Origin: Pseudomonadota bacterium
GTDB lineage: Bacteria; Pseudomonadota; Gammaproteobacteria; Burkholderiales; Burkholderiaceae_F
Length of the DNA: 64,000 nucleotides
Assembly (NCBI GenBank): GCA_029778535.1
Contig: JAKOQB010000005.1
Span: forward strand, 310,001-374,000
Direction: 5' to 3'
In this document: positions 33,089-41,375 of the stretch, piece after piece
Numbering within the stretch: position 1 is the stretch's first letter
Layout of the letters: each line of letters starts with the position of its first letter
Made by a program: the position numbers and the translations under genes
Notes under the pieces: generated by a model
Seen by the model: the letters and a program-made list of their open reading frames with translations, nothing else
Databases searched by the model: none
Told to the model about the DNA's origin: nothing

Positions 33089-34360
33089 TCAGCCATCAAT
33101 CCGCTGCAGCCACGCGCTGCGCCAGAACAACGGCTCATACTGCGCGTTGAAGAGTTGCCGTTCTCCTGAGAAATGCACATCCTGCAGGATGTAAGCGGGC
33201 GTCTTCATCGTTCGTACTTCACCGGTGACGATATCGATGAGTTTTCTGACCTCGGCCCGGACGCGGCATCGATGACCGCAATGCTTCAACATGTCGGGCT
33301 CGAACCAGAGACCTCGGTGCATCAATTGATCGTTCAGCGTCGCGCGAATTTCTGCGGGCGGCCTTACTATGACGTGGTCACCCGGACGCAATTGGGCGTC
33401 TTCTCGCGTGCCATCCTCGCATGCCGCCGCTGTCTCGAATGCCGGGAACTCGACACCTCGGCGCAGCTCCTGAAGCTCGTTGAACAGATGCGTCAGCCAT
33501 CCGACGATGAATGCCGCCGGCGCTACGTTTCCGGAGATGAGCGGTCGCAGGAAGTTGCGCAGGCTCCGGCCCTCGCTTGGGTGCGATGCCGCGTGCAGCT
33601 GCGTGAGCTGGCACGTGTAGCGGGGACCCTGGGTGCCGCACTGCAGAATGGCGGCGCCGGTCCCCGGTTCGGAGTGGTTGGTAGTTGCCGGCTTTTCTTC
33701 CTCAGTCCCGCTCGCATCGACCCGGCGCAGCCAGGCCGACTTCCAGATCGTGTGACAGGCCGCCTCGCAACCTCCGTGACTTGAACCGTCGCAGACGGTC
33801 CCGACCAGCAAAACGGTGCCGTTCATGTGCCGCATGCGGCGACTCTTTCTGTAGTCGAACAGCCGATGAACGCACCGGAACACGTGCGCCCGGCGGCCGC
33901 ACATCGCGAGCATTTCCGGCATGAAAGGCAACTCCTCCAGGCAACCTCTCTCATCCAGCGTCGAGCGAATCTCGTCCCACGTCTTGACTTCGACCAGATC
34001 GCCGACGACGAAGTCGTGCCCCAGCAGGCGCCGCGCCAACCAGCGGCGTAAGCACGAGACGCGCGCGTTTCCTGCTGCCTCAACTGCAGCAGGTTCACGG
34101 GAACGGTTCAGTTCAAGAAAGAGGTCTCTCGCGCCGCGCGCTGCGCGCTGGTACCGCACCAGCACGATCGCGCTGGCACAAGCAAGAGCGGCGGCTGCAA
34201 CCGCGACGAACGCACTCAGGGTCGAAACGAAAAGACCCACGACCCTTGAAGACCAATACGGCGCCAGAAGTGCCAACAGCAGCGCCAATAGAAAGAGGCC
34301 GAGGCTTGCAAGGGCTGTCTTGACATAGCTTTTGAGCGCGAAGTTGAACTGCATGCTCAC
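33089..34360 (-). CDS. Membrane protein with two copies of a cysteine-containing module of unknown function
   Basis: This 423-residue protein has two transmembrane helices at residues about 14-34 and 42-68. Then come two related modules, at 119-214 and 327-422. Both follow the order GDxVxV, EIRxTL, a MPEML or EPDML block with a CG pair, and FWRSAWL or IWKSAWL ending in RVD/RID. Copy 1 has CDGSSHGGCEAAC (190-202), likely a metal or disulfide site; copy 2 has no cysteines there. Between them is YTCQLTQLHAASHP. Soluble proteins of this type occur near peptide synthetase and glycan genes but have no known function. Its neighbours are a flippase and two GT2 enzymes. I do not recognise a biochemical role. 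Confidence 0.75.
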   Translation of the reverse strand: MSMQFNFALKSYVKTALASLGLFLLALLLALLAPYWSSRVVGLFVSTLSAFVAVAAAALACASAIVLVRYQRAARGARDLFLELNRSREPAAVEAAGNARVSCLRRWLARRLLGHDFVVGDLVEVKTWDEIRSTLDERGCLEELPFMPEMLAMCGRRAHVFRCVHRLFDYRKSRRMRHMNGTVLLVGTVCDGSSHGGCEAACHTIWKSAWLRRVDASGTEEEKPATTNHSEPGTGAAILQCGTQGPRYTCQLTQLHAASHPSEGRSLRNFLRPLISGNVAPAAFIVGWLTHLFNELQELRRGVEFPAFETAAACEDGTREDAQLRPGDHVIVRPPAEIRATLNDQLMHRGLWFEPDMLKHCGHRCRVRAEVRKLIDIVTGEVRTMKTPAYILQDVHFSGERQLFNAQYEPLFWRSAWLQRIDG

Positions 34361-34477
34361 GATTTCAGCGAGTCAGAGAATCATCAAGGCGATGGATTTG
34401 CTGTCGCCGCGCGCGAAGACTTGCGGTTGAACAGGCGAACGCGCCGCGATGAAATCGACTCGCTGAAATAGCTCGTC

Positions 34478-35392
34478 TCAGGCGAACCGACGGCGCAACG
34501 AAGCGAGCAGAAGTCGTGCAGAAAACGGCACGAATACCATTCCGCCGGGAGACTTCAATGACTCGGCGTGAAAGCGCCACGCTTCTCGCAGTCTTCCTTG
34601 CCGCACATATTCGCACGACGCGCTGTGGCATTCGGCTCCGTACCGCCGCCGCACGACGGCTTCGTAGCGAGTGCCCGCATAGCCTTGCGACAATCTACGC
34701 CACACTTCCGGTGCGGCGAGGCAGTGTTCTGCGTCTTTCGATAGCGAGCCCGGCGTGTCGTCGTAGTAGCGATATGTGGGTTCATCGAGGAAGCCGAATT
34801 GATGGCGCCTGGCCAGATCGAGCGTTGTCAGCGTCCACTCAAGATGTCGAAAGACCGCGTCGAAGGCGGAAAGATCGATGTTCTGCATACGGAGCGTGAG
34901 CGCGCCGGCGCCCCAGCCCGCGCGCATCATCGTTTCGATGAGATCGGCGCGTCGCGCCTCTGGCGGTGGGAAAATCTTCGTGACCTTCGACCCGCTGATC
35001 CGCAATCCGTCGGTGACTAGGACATCGATCTCGGGACGCTTGCGGAAGTAGTCGATCTTCCGCGCGAGCGTATTCGGTATGAGCTCGTCGTCGTCATCCA
35101 GGAACCCGAGAAACTCGCTGTTGGCCATTTCCGCGCCGACGCGCCGCGCAAGTGGGTATGAGCCGGTTCGCAGGCGGATTACACGAATGTCCGATTGAGT
35201 CGCGAGCCATTCGAGCACGGCGGAGCTCACCCGCGGTCCGTTCGCGACGACGATGATTGAATAGTCGCAATCTCCCGCCATCGCCCGCACTGAATCGCAG
35301 GCGCGTTTCAGAAACGCATTTCGAGCGTCATCGCATCGGGATGCGATGACGACCGTGAACAAGTGTCTGGCACTGTTCAATGCGGGGGTCAC
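34478..35392 (-). CDS. Glycosyltransferase family 2
   Basis: This 304-residue protein has the GT-A fold opening FTVVIASRCDDARNAFLKRA and the metal-binding aspartates in FLGFLDDDDELIPNTLA. Inverting GT2 enzymes add beta-linked sugars using UDP- or dTDP-donors. The C-terminal third contains YRYYDDTPGSLS and is otherwise unconserved, as is usual. No transmembrane segment is visible. It starts 9 bases after the stop of the other GT2 gene at 35402-36307 and belongs to the same leftward operon. A 117-base gap (34361-34477) separates it from the two-module membrane protein gene downstream. Confidence 0.85.
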   Translation of the reverse strand: MTPALNSARHLFTVVIASRCDDARNAFLKRACDSVRAMAGDCDYSIIVVANGPRVSSAVLEWLATQSDIRVIRLRTGSYPLARRVGAEMANSEFLGFLDDDDELIPNTLARKIDYFRKRPEIDVLVTDGLRISGSKVTKIFPPPEARRADLIETMMRAGWGAGALTLRMQNIDLSAFDAVFRHLEWTLTTLDLARRHQFGFLDEPTYRYYDDTPGSLSKDAEHCLAAPEVWRRLSQGYAGTRYEAVVRRRYGAECHSASCEYVRQGRLREAWRFHAESLKSPGGMVFVPFSARLLLASLRRRFA

Positions 35393-35401
35393 CGAATGAA
35401 C

Positions 35402-36307
35402 TTAGAAGGTGTATTCATCGGACAGGCCGAGGGCCCGTCGCGCGGCCTGCGTGACATCGCGAAACAGCGAGCCGCGTTGCCACGCGGTAGCGCGTGCGAG
35501 GAACATTGCAATTCGCAAGCGATCGCGCGTGGCCAGCGGGCATGCCATCAATACGCGCGCGCGCTCGTATGCCCAAGTCCAATGAGGGAAGTTCATGCCG
35601 GTCCTGGCATTCGGCTCCACCCATTTTCTGAATTCCTTCGCCGTCTTTACGCGCGAAATCGAGCCGGGATGGAATCGCCGAAGCAGGCAAGGTCCTTCCG
35701 CCTGAACCATCGGCCCGCGGAGTGCGAGTTCCCAGACGAAGATCGCATCCCAACCCGGATAGGCGGGTCCTGTTCGCATGCGTCGTAGCGTCGCTGCGCG
35801 CAGCAGGCCGTAGGCGATGACGTGCTGATAGCCGACGATCAGAACCTGGCGCGCGCGCTCGAAAACGACTTGCGACTGCAGATCGAGCGTTCGTGCCATC
35901 GATCCGATGATTTGACCGTCGTCGTCGATGTTCTTCGTGTCGGGGACGACCGCCTCGACTTCGGGCCGACTGTCGAGCACCGTGACCATCGCTTGCAACA
36001 GGCCCGGCTCCATGACGTCGTCGGCGCCTGCCCAGCGGAAATACTGGGCGGGGCTCTTGATCGCGTCGAGCACGCGTCGATGGTTCCAGAGGATTCCCCG
36101 ATTCTCGGGCGAGCGCAGGTACGTGATCCGCTTGTCCTTGCTCGCGTACTCGGTACAGATTTCCGACGTCGCGTCGGTCGATCCGTTGTCCGATATCACG
36201 AGGTCGAAATCGCTGAAGGTCTGCGCCAGATGACTCTCGATCGCGGCAGCGAGATGCTTCTGGCCGTTATAGACGGGGAGGCCAATGATCACTTTGCGTT
36301 CACTCAT
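35402..36307 (-). CDS. Glycosyltransferase family 2
   Basis: The ATG at 36307 was chosen because MSERKVIIGLPVYNGQKHL is the standard first strand and loop of GT2 enzymes; a longer frame upstream runs into the end of the neighbouring gene. Product 301 residues. The nucleotide-binding aspartate lies in DLVISDNGSTDAT and the metal site in FRWAGADDVMEP, with a DXD-like ADD. The acceptor region includes GWDAIFVWELALRGP. It is a cytoplasmic inverting glycosyltransferase that extends the repeat unit. The oxidoreductase gene at 36360 ends 52 bases upstream. Confidence 0.87.
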   Translation of the reverse strand: MSERKVIIGLPVYNGQKHLAAAIESHLAQTFSDFDLVISDNGSTDATSEICTEYASKDKRITYLRSPENRGILWNHRRVLDAIKSPAQYFRWAGADDVMEPGLLQAMVTVLDSRPEVEAVVPDTKNIDDDGQIIGSMARTLDLQSQVVFERARQVLIVGYQHVIAYGLLRAATLRRMRTGPAYPGWDAIFVWELALRGPMVQAEGPCLLRRFHPGSISRVKTAKEFRKWVEPNARTGMNFPHWTWAYERARVLMACPLATRDRLRIAMFLARATAWQRGSLFRDVTQAARRALGLSDEYTF

Positions 36308-36359
36308 CGAGCTGATCCTCCCCACACAGTGCGAGTTCGCCGCCGCCGATGCATCGATA

Positions 36360-37667
36360 TCAGGCGTGTGCAGCGGAAAGCGTCTTCTCCGCCGCGCGCT
36401 CCCCGCTGATGAAGCTCTCGTCGGTCCACATGTAGCCCCAGTCGCCATAACGACCGCAGTAGGCGATGCCGATGTCGTCGAGGTAGCCGTGCACGGTCTT
36501 CAGGGCGGCGGATCGGTCCAGGTCGAAGATCACGTTCGCGTACCGCACCACGCGCGCGCCGCGCGTGAGTATCTTGTCCGTCTCGCGCAGGATGCCGCTG
36601 CGGCGCAGATCGTTGATCACGGGGTCGATCAAGTGCTCCGGCGCCTGCATGAGCGGCCGGTACTTGCTCGAGAAATAGACCTCCGCCTGGATGCTGCCGC
36701 ACCCCGGCGGAACGTTGCTGGCCGCCAGCATGTGGGGGAAGCTGAGCCGCGTGAAGCTGATGTCCTCGTCATAGAAGTAGGTCATCTGCGATTCCGACAG
36801 GTCGGCGCGGTCCACGCCGACGTTGACCAGCACGCAGGTCGAGCACGCGAGCTTCTGCGAGGCATCGACCACGTCGCGTGGCGCGCCCGCGATCATCGGC
36901 AGCAGGTCGGGCAGCGCCACCGAGGAGACGAGTCCGTCGTATCTCGTAGTCTGGCCGTTCGTGAAATGCAGCGTCCTTTCGCGCGGATCGATCGCCTTCA
37001 CCTCGTGGTTCAGCTTGATGTCGGCCAGTTTCGGCAGTTCGTGCAGGTACGAGATGAAGCCGCCCTGGCTGGGGTAGCGGAAGTTCGTGATGTAGTGTGT
37101 CTCCGGCTTCCACGGCGCGAGCGCGCCGCGCAGCAGTTCTTCCAGACTGGGCCGGTACATCCGCGGCCCGAGCCAATCGGTGCTCATGTTGGAGGCGTTC
37201 GTCAGGTGGTACTTTCGCGTGTACGTCATTGGGAACAGCTCGGCAAACTTGCGGCCGTAGCTCGCCACCAACCAGTCCTCGTAGTTCTTGACTTCGCGCT
37301 GGATCGAGTGCTCCTTCACAAAGTCGGCGATGATTTCGACGATCAGGTCCTTCGGCAGCACGTTCAGGTGCAGCTGCGCGGGATGCGTGATGCGTATGCC
37401 GCGCCAGTAATTGCTCAGGTTGATCTGGACCGATTCGTACTTCTGGTCGACATAGCCCGCCAGCAGATCCTGGATGCGGGTGTCCTTCGTGAAAGAAATG
37501 TGCGGGCCCAGGTCGAACAGGAACCCCTTTTCGTCCCGGAACGACGCCGTGTGACCGCCGTAGTACGGGCTCTTCTCGTAGAGCACGGGGCGGATGCCTT
37601 CCGCACCCAGGCGGTACGCGGCGCCGAAGCCGGCCATGCCGGAACCGAGAACAACGATGTTTGCCAC
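36360..37667 (-). CDS. FAD-dependent oxidoreductase (protoporphyrinogen-oxidase / UDP-galactopyranose-mutase-like)
   Basis: The GTG at 37667, 9 bases after AGGAGA, gives 435 residues that begin directly with the FAD-binding loop IVVLGSGMAGFGAAYRL. YEKSPYYGGHTASF supplies the second glycine-rich turn and the C-terminal CGRYGDWGYMWTDESFISG forms the usual closing FAD segment. Such proteins occur in O-antigen loci and resemble UDP-galactopyranose mutase and amine oxidases. It may oxidise or isomerise a nucleotide-linked sugar. It is the last gene of the CDP-sugar cassette that starts at 42152. The precise reaction is unknown. Confidence 0.8.
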   Translation of the reverse strand: MANIVVLGSGMAGFGAAYRLGAEGIRPVLYEKSPYYGGHTASFRDEKGFLFDLGPHISFTKDTRIQDLLAGYVDQKYESVQINLSNYWRGIRITHPAQLHLNVLPKDLIVEIIADFVKEHSIQREVKNYEDWLVASYGRKFAELFPMTYTRKYHLTNASNMSTDWLGPRMYRPSLEELLRGALAPWKPETHYITNFRYPSQGGFISYLHELPKLADIKLNHEVKAIDPRERTLHFTNGQTTRYDGLVSSVALPDLLPMIAGAPRDVVDASQKLACSTCVLVNVGVDRADLSESQMTYFYDEDISFTRLSFPHMLAASNVPPGCGSIQAEVYFSSKYRPLMQAPEHLIDPVINDLRRSGILRETDKILTRGARVVRYANVIFDLDRSAALKTVHGYLDDIGIAYCGRYGDWGYMWTDESFISGERAAEKTLSAAHA

Positions 37668-37714
37668 TGAGCGCAATCTCCTGAACGGTTGCTGGAGTCG
37701 GATTCGTGCCGGTA

Positions 37715-39064
37715 TCAGGCCGCCGCGGCGAGTCGCCGGCCCGCAGGCGCGGCCACGGGCCACCGCTCGTTCTGCTCGCGCCAGAGGCGGTCGCTCAGGC
37801 GCTCGGCCGGAAGGGTCACGTCCTTGAACGACACGACCGCGTCCTTGGCGACATCGCGGACCAGCACGCAGTCCTCGGACAGCGCGATCGGCAGTGCGTC
37901 GGCGGCGCGCGCCGCGGCGCGGTTTTCGATCAGCCCATAGCTGCGGAAGCCGCCGACGCCGTCCAGGCGCTCGCCGGCTTTGAGCGGCCGCTTGGCGACC
38001 GTCACCACCTCGCACGACGGACCTGCGGCCGGCGCCACGGTCGGGTCACCGTGAATGACGGCGCGGCCGATCGTCGACGGCAACTGGATGTGCGGCAGGT
38101 GGTACGGCGTGTAGAACACGTAGAAGGGTCCGTCGCCGAGCTTGTAGTAGGCGAGCTGGGTCTTCTTGTAGGGGTTTTCCTCGTGCACGACGACGAAGCC
38201 GCCGGTGTGCGGCGCCGCGCCGACCGAGTAGTCGACGATGCCGCCCGCGAGCATCGCCTCGGGCGGCAGCAACTTCGCCAGCTCGCGCACGTAGCCGCAA
38301 CGTGGACCGACCATTCCGCGCTTCGCCACGCCGAAGCCCGTCGCGTTCGCCAGCACGCAGGTTTCCATCGACAGCTTGGTGGCGTCGGCAAACGACGTGA
38401 CCTTGCGCACGTCCTGATCGTTCTTCGCGGCGAACTCGCGCTGCGTGTCGGGCGTGCGGTAGTAGTCGACCATGCCCTTGATGTTGCCGGCGGCGACCGG
38501 CTTCAGCCCGACCGACTGCACGTAGCGGAACAGCGTCATCGCGACACCCGGCTCGTCGCCATCGGTGTGGGTCACCACGACGCCCGCCTCGTCGGCCTTG
38601 ACCTTCAGGACCGGGCCGATCAGCGAATCGAGTTCCGCATTCACCAGCACGACGGGCTTGACGTGGGCGAACGCGTCGAGCGCGACGCTCGCCGCGAAAT
38701 CCACCGTGCCGGTCACTTCGACGACGATGTCGATCTCGCCGCACCGTGTCAGCACCTGGGGATCGTCGGTCAGCACGGGTGTTCCTCGCGCGATGCGTGC
38801 GGCCGCCTGCTGGGCAGTCGCCGCGTGTCCCCATTCCGTGAATCCCGCTTCGCGAAACGCCCGTTCCGCGTGTTGCGCCGTGCGATTGGCGATGCCGGCC
38901 AATCGGATGCCCGGCACCGGAGTGCCGAGCTGCAGCGCGATGGCGCGTCCCGTCGCGCCGGCGCCGATCACGCCGACGCGGATCGGCCGCTGCTCCGCCT
39001 CGCGCTCCTGCAGCACGTTGTAGACGGACATGTTGCGCGACGGCTTGCTGGCATGCGAATTCAT
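37715..39064 (-). CDS. Homoserine-dehydrogenase-like oxidoreductase with SAF domain
   Basis: This 449-residue protein starts at the ATG at 39064 (overlapping the epimerase stop by 4 bases). It contains the NAD(P)-binding loop RVGVIGAGATGRAIA near residue 30, followed by a central region typical of predicted homoserine dehydrogenases (DIVVEVTGTVDFAA, THTDGDEPGVAM). The C-terminal part has AKRPLKAGERLDGVGGF, an antifreeze-like SAF domain as in sialic acid synthases. Such two-domain proteins are common in glycan loci but their reaction has not been fixed to my knowledge. Between an epimerase and a flavin oxidoreductase it likely reduces or rearranges a CDP-keto-sugar (inference). Confidence 0.78.
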   Translation of the reverse strand: MNSHASKPSRNMSVYNVLQEREAEQRPIRVGVIGAGATGRAIALQLGTPVPGIRLAGIANRTAQHAERAFREAGFTEWGHAATAQQAAARIARGTPVLTDDPQVLTRCGEIDIVVEVTGTVDFAASVALDAFAHVKPVVLVNAELDSLIGPVLKVKADEAGVVVTHTDGDEPGVAMTLFRYVQSVGLKPVAAGNIKGMVDYYRTPDTQREFAAKNDQDVRKVTSFADATKLSMETCVLANATGFGVAKRGMVGPRCGYVRELAKLLPPEAMLAGGIVDYSVGAAPHTGGFVVVHEENPYKKTQLAYYKLGDGPFYVFYTPYHLPHIQLPSTIGRAVIHGDPTVAPAAGPSCEVVTVAKRPLKAGERLDGVGGFRSYGLIENRAAARAADALPIALSEDCVLVRDVAKDAVVSFKDVTLPAERLSDRLWREQNERWPVAAPAGRRLAAAA

Positions 39065-39612
39065 GGTGTGCCTCCTTGCTGATTCGACCCCAGACGAGGC
39101 CAACTGCGATCCTGCTCCGAGATCTCGGTTACGGCCAACGGCCAGACGATCCCTATGGCCGGGTCGTCGAATCTAAGCCCTCGTACCTTATTCGGCGCGT
39201 AAAAGGCCGAAGTCAGATAATGGATTTCGGTCGAGTCTTCGGTCGACAGGCAGCCGTGCGCGCAGCCCTCCGGCACGTACAGCATCCGCCCGTTGTCGGC
39301 GGTCAGGTTGGTGCCGAACCAGGCGCGGTAGGTCGGAGAGTCCGGCCGCAAGTCGACCACGACATCGAACACCGATCCGCGGGTGCAGCGCACCAGCTTG
39401 GCCTCGAGCGCCGGCGCAATCTGGTAGTGCATGCCGCGGATCGTGCCCTTGCGCACGCTGAAGCTCATGTTGGCCTGCACCGGCGTGAAGTCGATGCCGT
39501 GCTCCGCGAACTCTCGTTGGCACCACGCGCGCATGAAGCGTCCGCGACTGTCATTGCGAGGTGTGGGTTCGACCACGAAAGCGCCGGTCACGGTGCAGGG
39601 CTGGAATTCCAT
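39061..39612 (-). CDS. RmlC-like sugar 3,5-epimerase (cupin)
   Basis: This 183-residue cupin has the RmlC active-site motif TIRGMHYQ with the catalytic histidine, and YVPEGCAHGCLS at the second half-barrel. The opening block FVVEPTPRNDSRGRFMRAW is also family-typical. Known members epimerise C3 and C5 of dTDP-4-keto-6-deoxyglucose. Here the neighbours are CDP-glucose enzymes, so the substrate is more likely CDP-4-keto-6-deoxyglucose (inference), as in CDP-tyvelose and yersiniose-type pathways. It starts 11 bases after rfbG and its stop overlaps the SAF oxidoreductase start. Confidence 0.85.
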   Translation of the reverse strand: MEFQPCTVTGAFVVEPTPRNDSRGRFMRAWCQREFAEHGIDFTPVQANMSFSVRKGTIRGMHYQIAPALEAKLVRCTRGSVFDVVVDLRPDSPTYRAWFGTNLTADNGRMLYVPEGCAHGCLSTEDSTEIHYLTSAFYAPNKVRGLRFDDPAIGIVWPLAVTEISEQDRSWPRLGSNQQGGTP

Positions 39613-39623
39613 CGGGATCTTCG

Positions 39624-40697
39624 TCAGCGCGACAGAGCCAGATACGCGTTGATCTGCTCGAGACTGAGTTCTCGCGCATTGCGCCCAGAGTGGAAATCGC
39701 GGTACCAGGCCGCGACCCAGCACAGTGCCTGATCGATCGAGAGGCCGCAGCGCCAGCCGAGCAGGGATGCGGCCTTCGTGACGTCGAGCCTCAGTTGTGG
39801 CTCCTCCGCGGCGTGCACTGCGCTGTCCGGGACCCACGGCGGCGACTGACCCCAGTGCGATGCCAGGGACTCGACCACGTGCGACACCGTGCATGAACCC
39901 GTATCCGGAGGGCCGAAATTCCACGCCGTGGCGAAGCTTCGCGGGTCGGTTGCGAGCGCTTCGGCCAGCGTCAGATACCCGGCCAGGCAATCGAGCACGT
40001 GCTGCCATGGCCGCACCGCATTCGGGTGCCGCAGCACGACCGGCCTGGACTGCAGGAAGGCGGCTACCGTGTCCGGTATGAGCTGGCGCGGTGTCCAGTC
40101 GCCGCCGCCGATCACGTTGCCCGCGCGCGCGCTGGCCAGGGCGACGTGGTGCTCGTTCCAGCGGGTCAGCGGAAAGAACGAATCCCGATACGACTGGCCT
40201 ACGAGCTCGGTGCACGCCTTGCTGTTCGAGTACGGATCGTGGCCGCCGAGCACGTCATTTTCCCGGTACCCCCAGACCCAGCCCTTGTTCTCGTAGCACT
40301 TGTCGGTGGTGACGTTGATGACGTTGCAGGGGCGCTGCGCGCGCCGGACGGCCTCGAGCGCGTGCACCGTACCCAGCACGTTGGTCGAATAGGTTTCGAC
40401 CGGGTCTTCGTACGATCGCAGCACCACCGACTGCGCCGCCATGTGGATCACGAAGTCGGGCGCCACCGCACGTACGCAGTCGGTGAGCCGGTCGAGGTCG
40501 CGAATGTCGCCGATCTGCGATTCGACCAGCGCGTCCACGTGTGCCAGTTCGTACAGGCTAGGCTTGGTCGGAGGGTCGAGGGCAAAGCCGGCGACACGCG
40601 CGCCGAACGAGTGCAGCAACATGCACAGCCAGCTTCCCTTGAAGCCCGTGTGGCCGGTAACGAGGACGCGCTTGTCGCGCCAGAACGTAGGATTCAT
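39624..40697 (-). CDS. rfbG: CDP-glucose 4,6-dehydratase
   Basis: This extended SDR protein of 357 residues opens RVLVTGHTGFKGSWLCMLL (cofactor loop 14-21), characteristic of RfbG/DdhB. The active-site region includes NVTTDKCYEN and DPYSNSKACTE with the YxxxK pair. SARAGNVIGGGDW and RPWQHVLDCLAGYL are further RfbG blocks. It makes CDP-4-keto-6-deoxyglucose from the CDP-glucose supplied by the RfbF protein (41376-42152). Its ATG overlaps the stop of the PIG-L gene by 4 bases. A 3-dehydrase (RfbH) that would normally follow is absent. Confidence 0.92.
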   Translation of the reverse strand: MNPTFWRDKRVLVTGHTGFKGSWLCMLLHSFGARVAGFALDPPTKPSLYELAHVDALVESQIGDIRDLDRLTDCVRAVAPDFVIHMAAQSVVLRSYEDPVETYSTNVLGTVHALEAVRRAQRPCNVINVTTDKCYENKGWVWGYRENDVLGGHDPYSNSKACTELVGQSYRDSFFPLTRWNEHHVALASARAGNVIGGGDWTPRQLIPDTVAAFLQSRPVVLRHPNAVRPWQHVLDCLAGYLTLAEALATDPRSFATAWNFGPPDTGSCTVSHVVESLASHWGQSPPWVPDSAVHAAEEPQLRLDVTKAASLLGWRCGLSIDQALCWVAAWYRDFHSGRNARELSLEQINAYLALSR

Positions 40698-41368
40698 CGG
40701 GGCGAGCCGGCCGCCGCGGCAACGAGCTTGCGGCAATGAAACCCTTCGGCGAATCCGCTGCCGGCCCGGCACTCGACGCCGCGCAGACGCATGATCGCCT
40801 GCAGGTTCTCCGCCTTGAACCAGGGCTTGCCGTGCTGGGTGCGAAACGCGCGCATCAGCACGGCTACCTTGCGCGCGGCCAGTGCGGGCGCCAGCGGCAC
40901 GTACATGTTCGGCGTCACGAGATCGCCGTCGAACTTCGGAACTTCGTACTCCCAGATCTGATGGTCGCGGAAGGTCTGCCACGTCAGTTCGCTGACCACC
41001 CTGTGGTCCTGGTGCGCGTCGAGGCCGTGGTGCGTGAAGATCAGGTCGGGTTCCACCGCTTGCTTCAATTCCTCGAATCGGGACTTGGCTTCGGCGAAGT
41101 GTGCAGGAAGGAATCCGTCCGGCAAATCGAAAATCCGCCATTCGCCGCGCGCGCGGCCGGCCACGAAGGCCTTTGCCGACGACAACGCTTCCTTGCGGCG
41201 CACGGCCACCGAGGTCAGGACGAACCAGTGAATGCGGCAGGCGGGGTGCAGGCGCTGCAGCGTGAGCACGGTCCCGCCGCAACCGATCTCGATGTCATCG
41301 CAGTGCGCTCCGATGCAGAGAACTTCCAAGCGGTTGCGGGGCGGCGGCGCGAGCGTCAGCCCGAGCAT
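40694..41368 (-). CDS. PIG-L/LmbE-family deacetylase
   Basis: This 224-residue protein has the zinc site of the PIG-L family: AHCDDIEIGCGG at residues 21-32 and HQDH at 119-122. Members remove acetyl groups from N-acetylglucosamine-type sugars. It lies between rfbF and rfbG, overlapping rfbG by 4 bases, an odd place because glucose-1-phosphate and CDP-glucose carry no N-acetyl group. It may act on another sugar of the repeat unit or have been adapted to a different amide. AHC replaces the usual AHPDD at one position; the zinc ligands are kept. Confidence 0.86.
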   Translation of the reverse strand: MLGLTLAPPPRNRLEVLCIGAHCDDIEIGCGGTVLTLQRLHPACRIHWFVLTSVAVRRKEALSSAKAFVAGRARGEWRIFDLPDGFLPAHFAEAKSRFEELKQAVEPDLIFTHHGLDAHQDHRVVSELTWQTFRDHQIWEYEVPKFDGDLVTPNMYVPLAPALAARKVAVLMRAFRTQHGKPWFKAENLQAIMRLRGVECRAGSGFAEGFHCRKLVAAAAGSPR

Positions 41369-41375
41369 GCAGACC

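Noticed and set aside
36285-39082. Two plus-strand open frames of about 460 codons each
   Set aside because: They are antisense to the flavin oxidoreductase and SAF oxidoreductase genes, which have clear family motifs; the plus frames have none.
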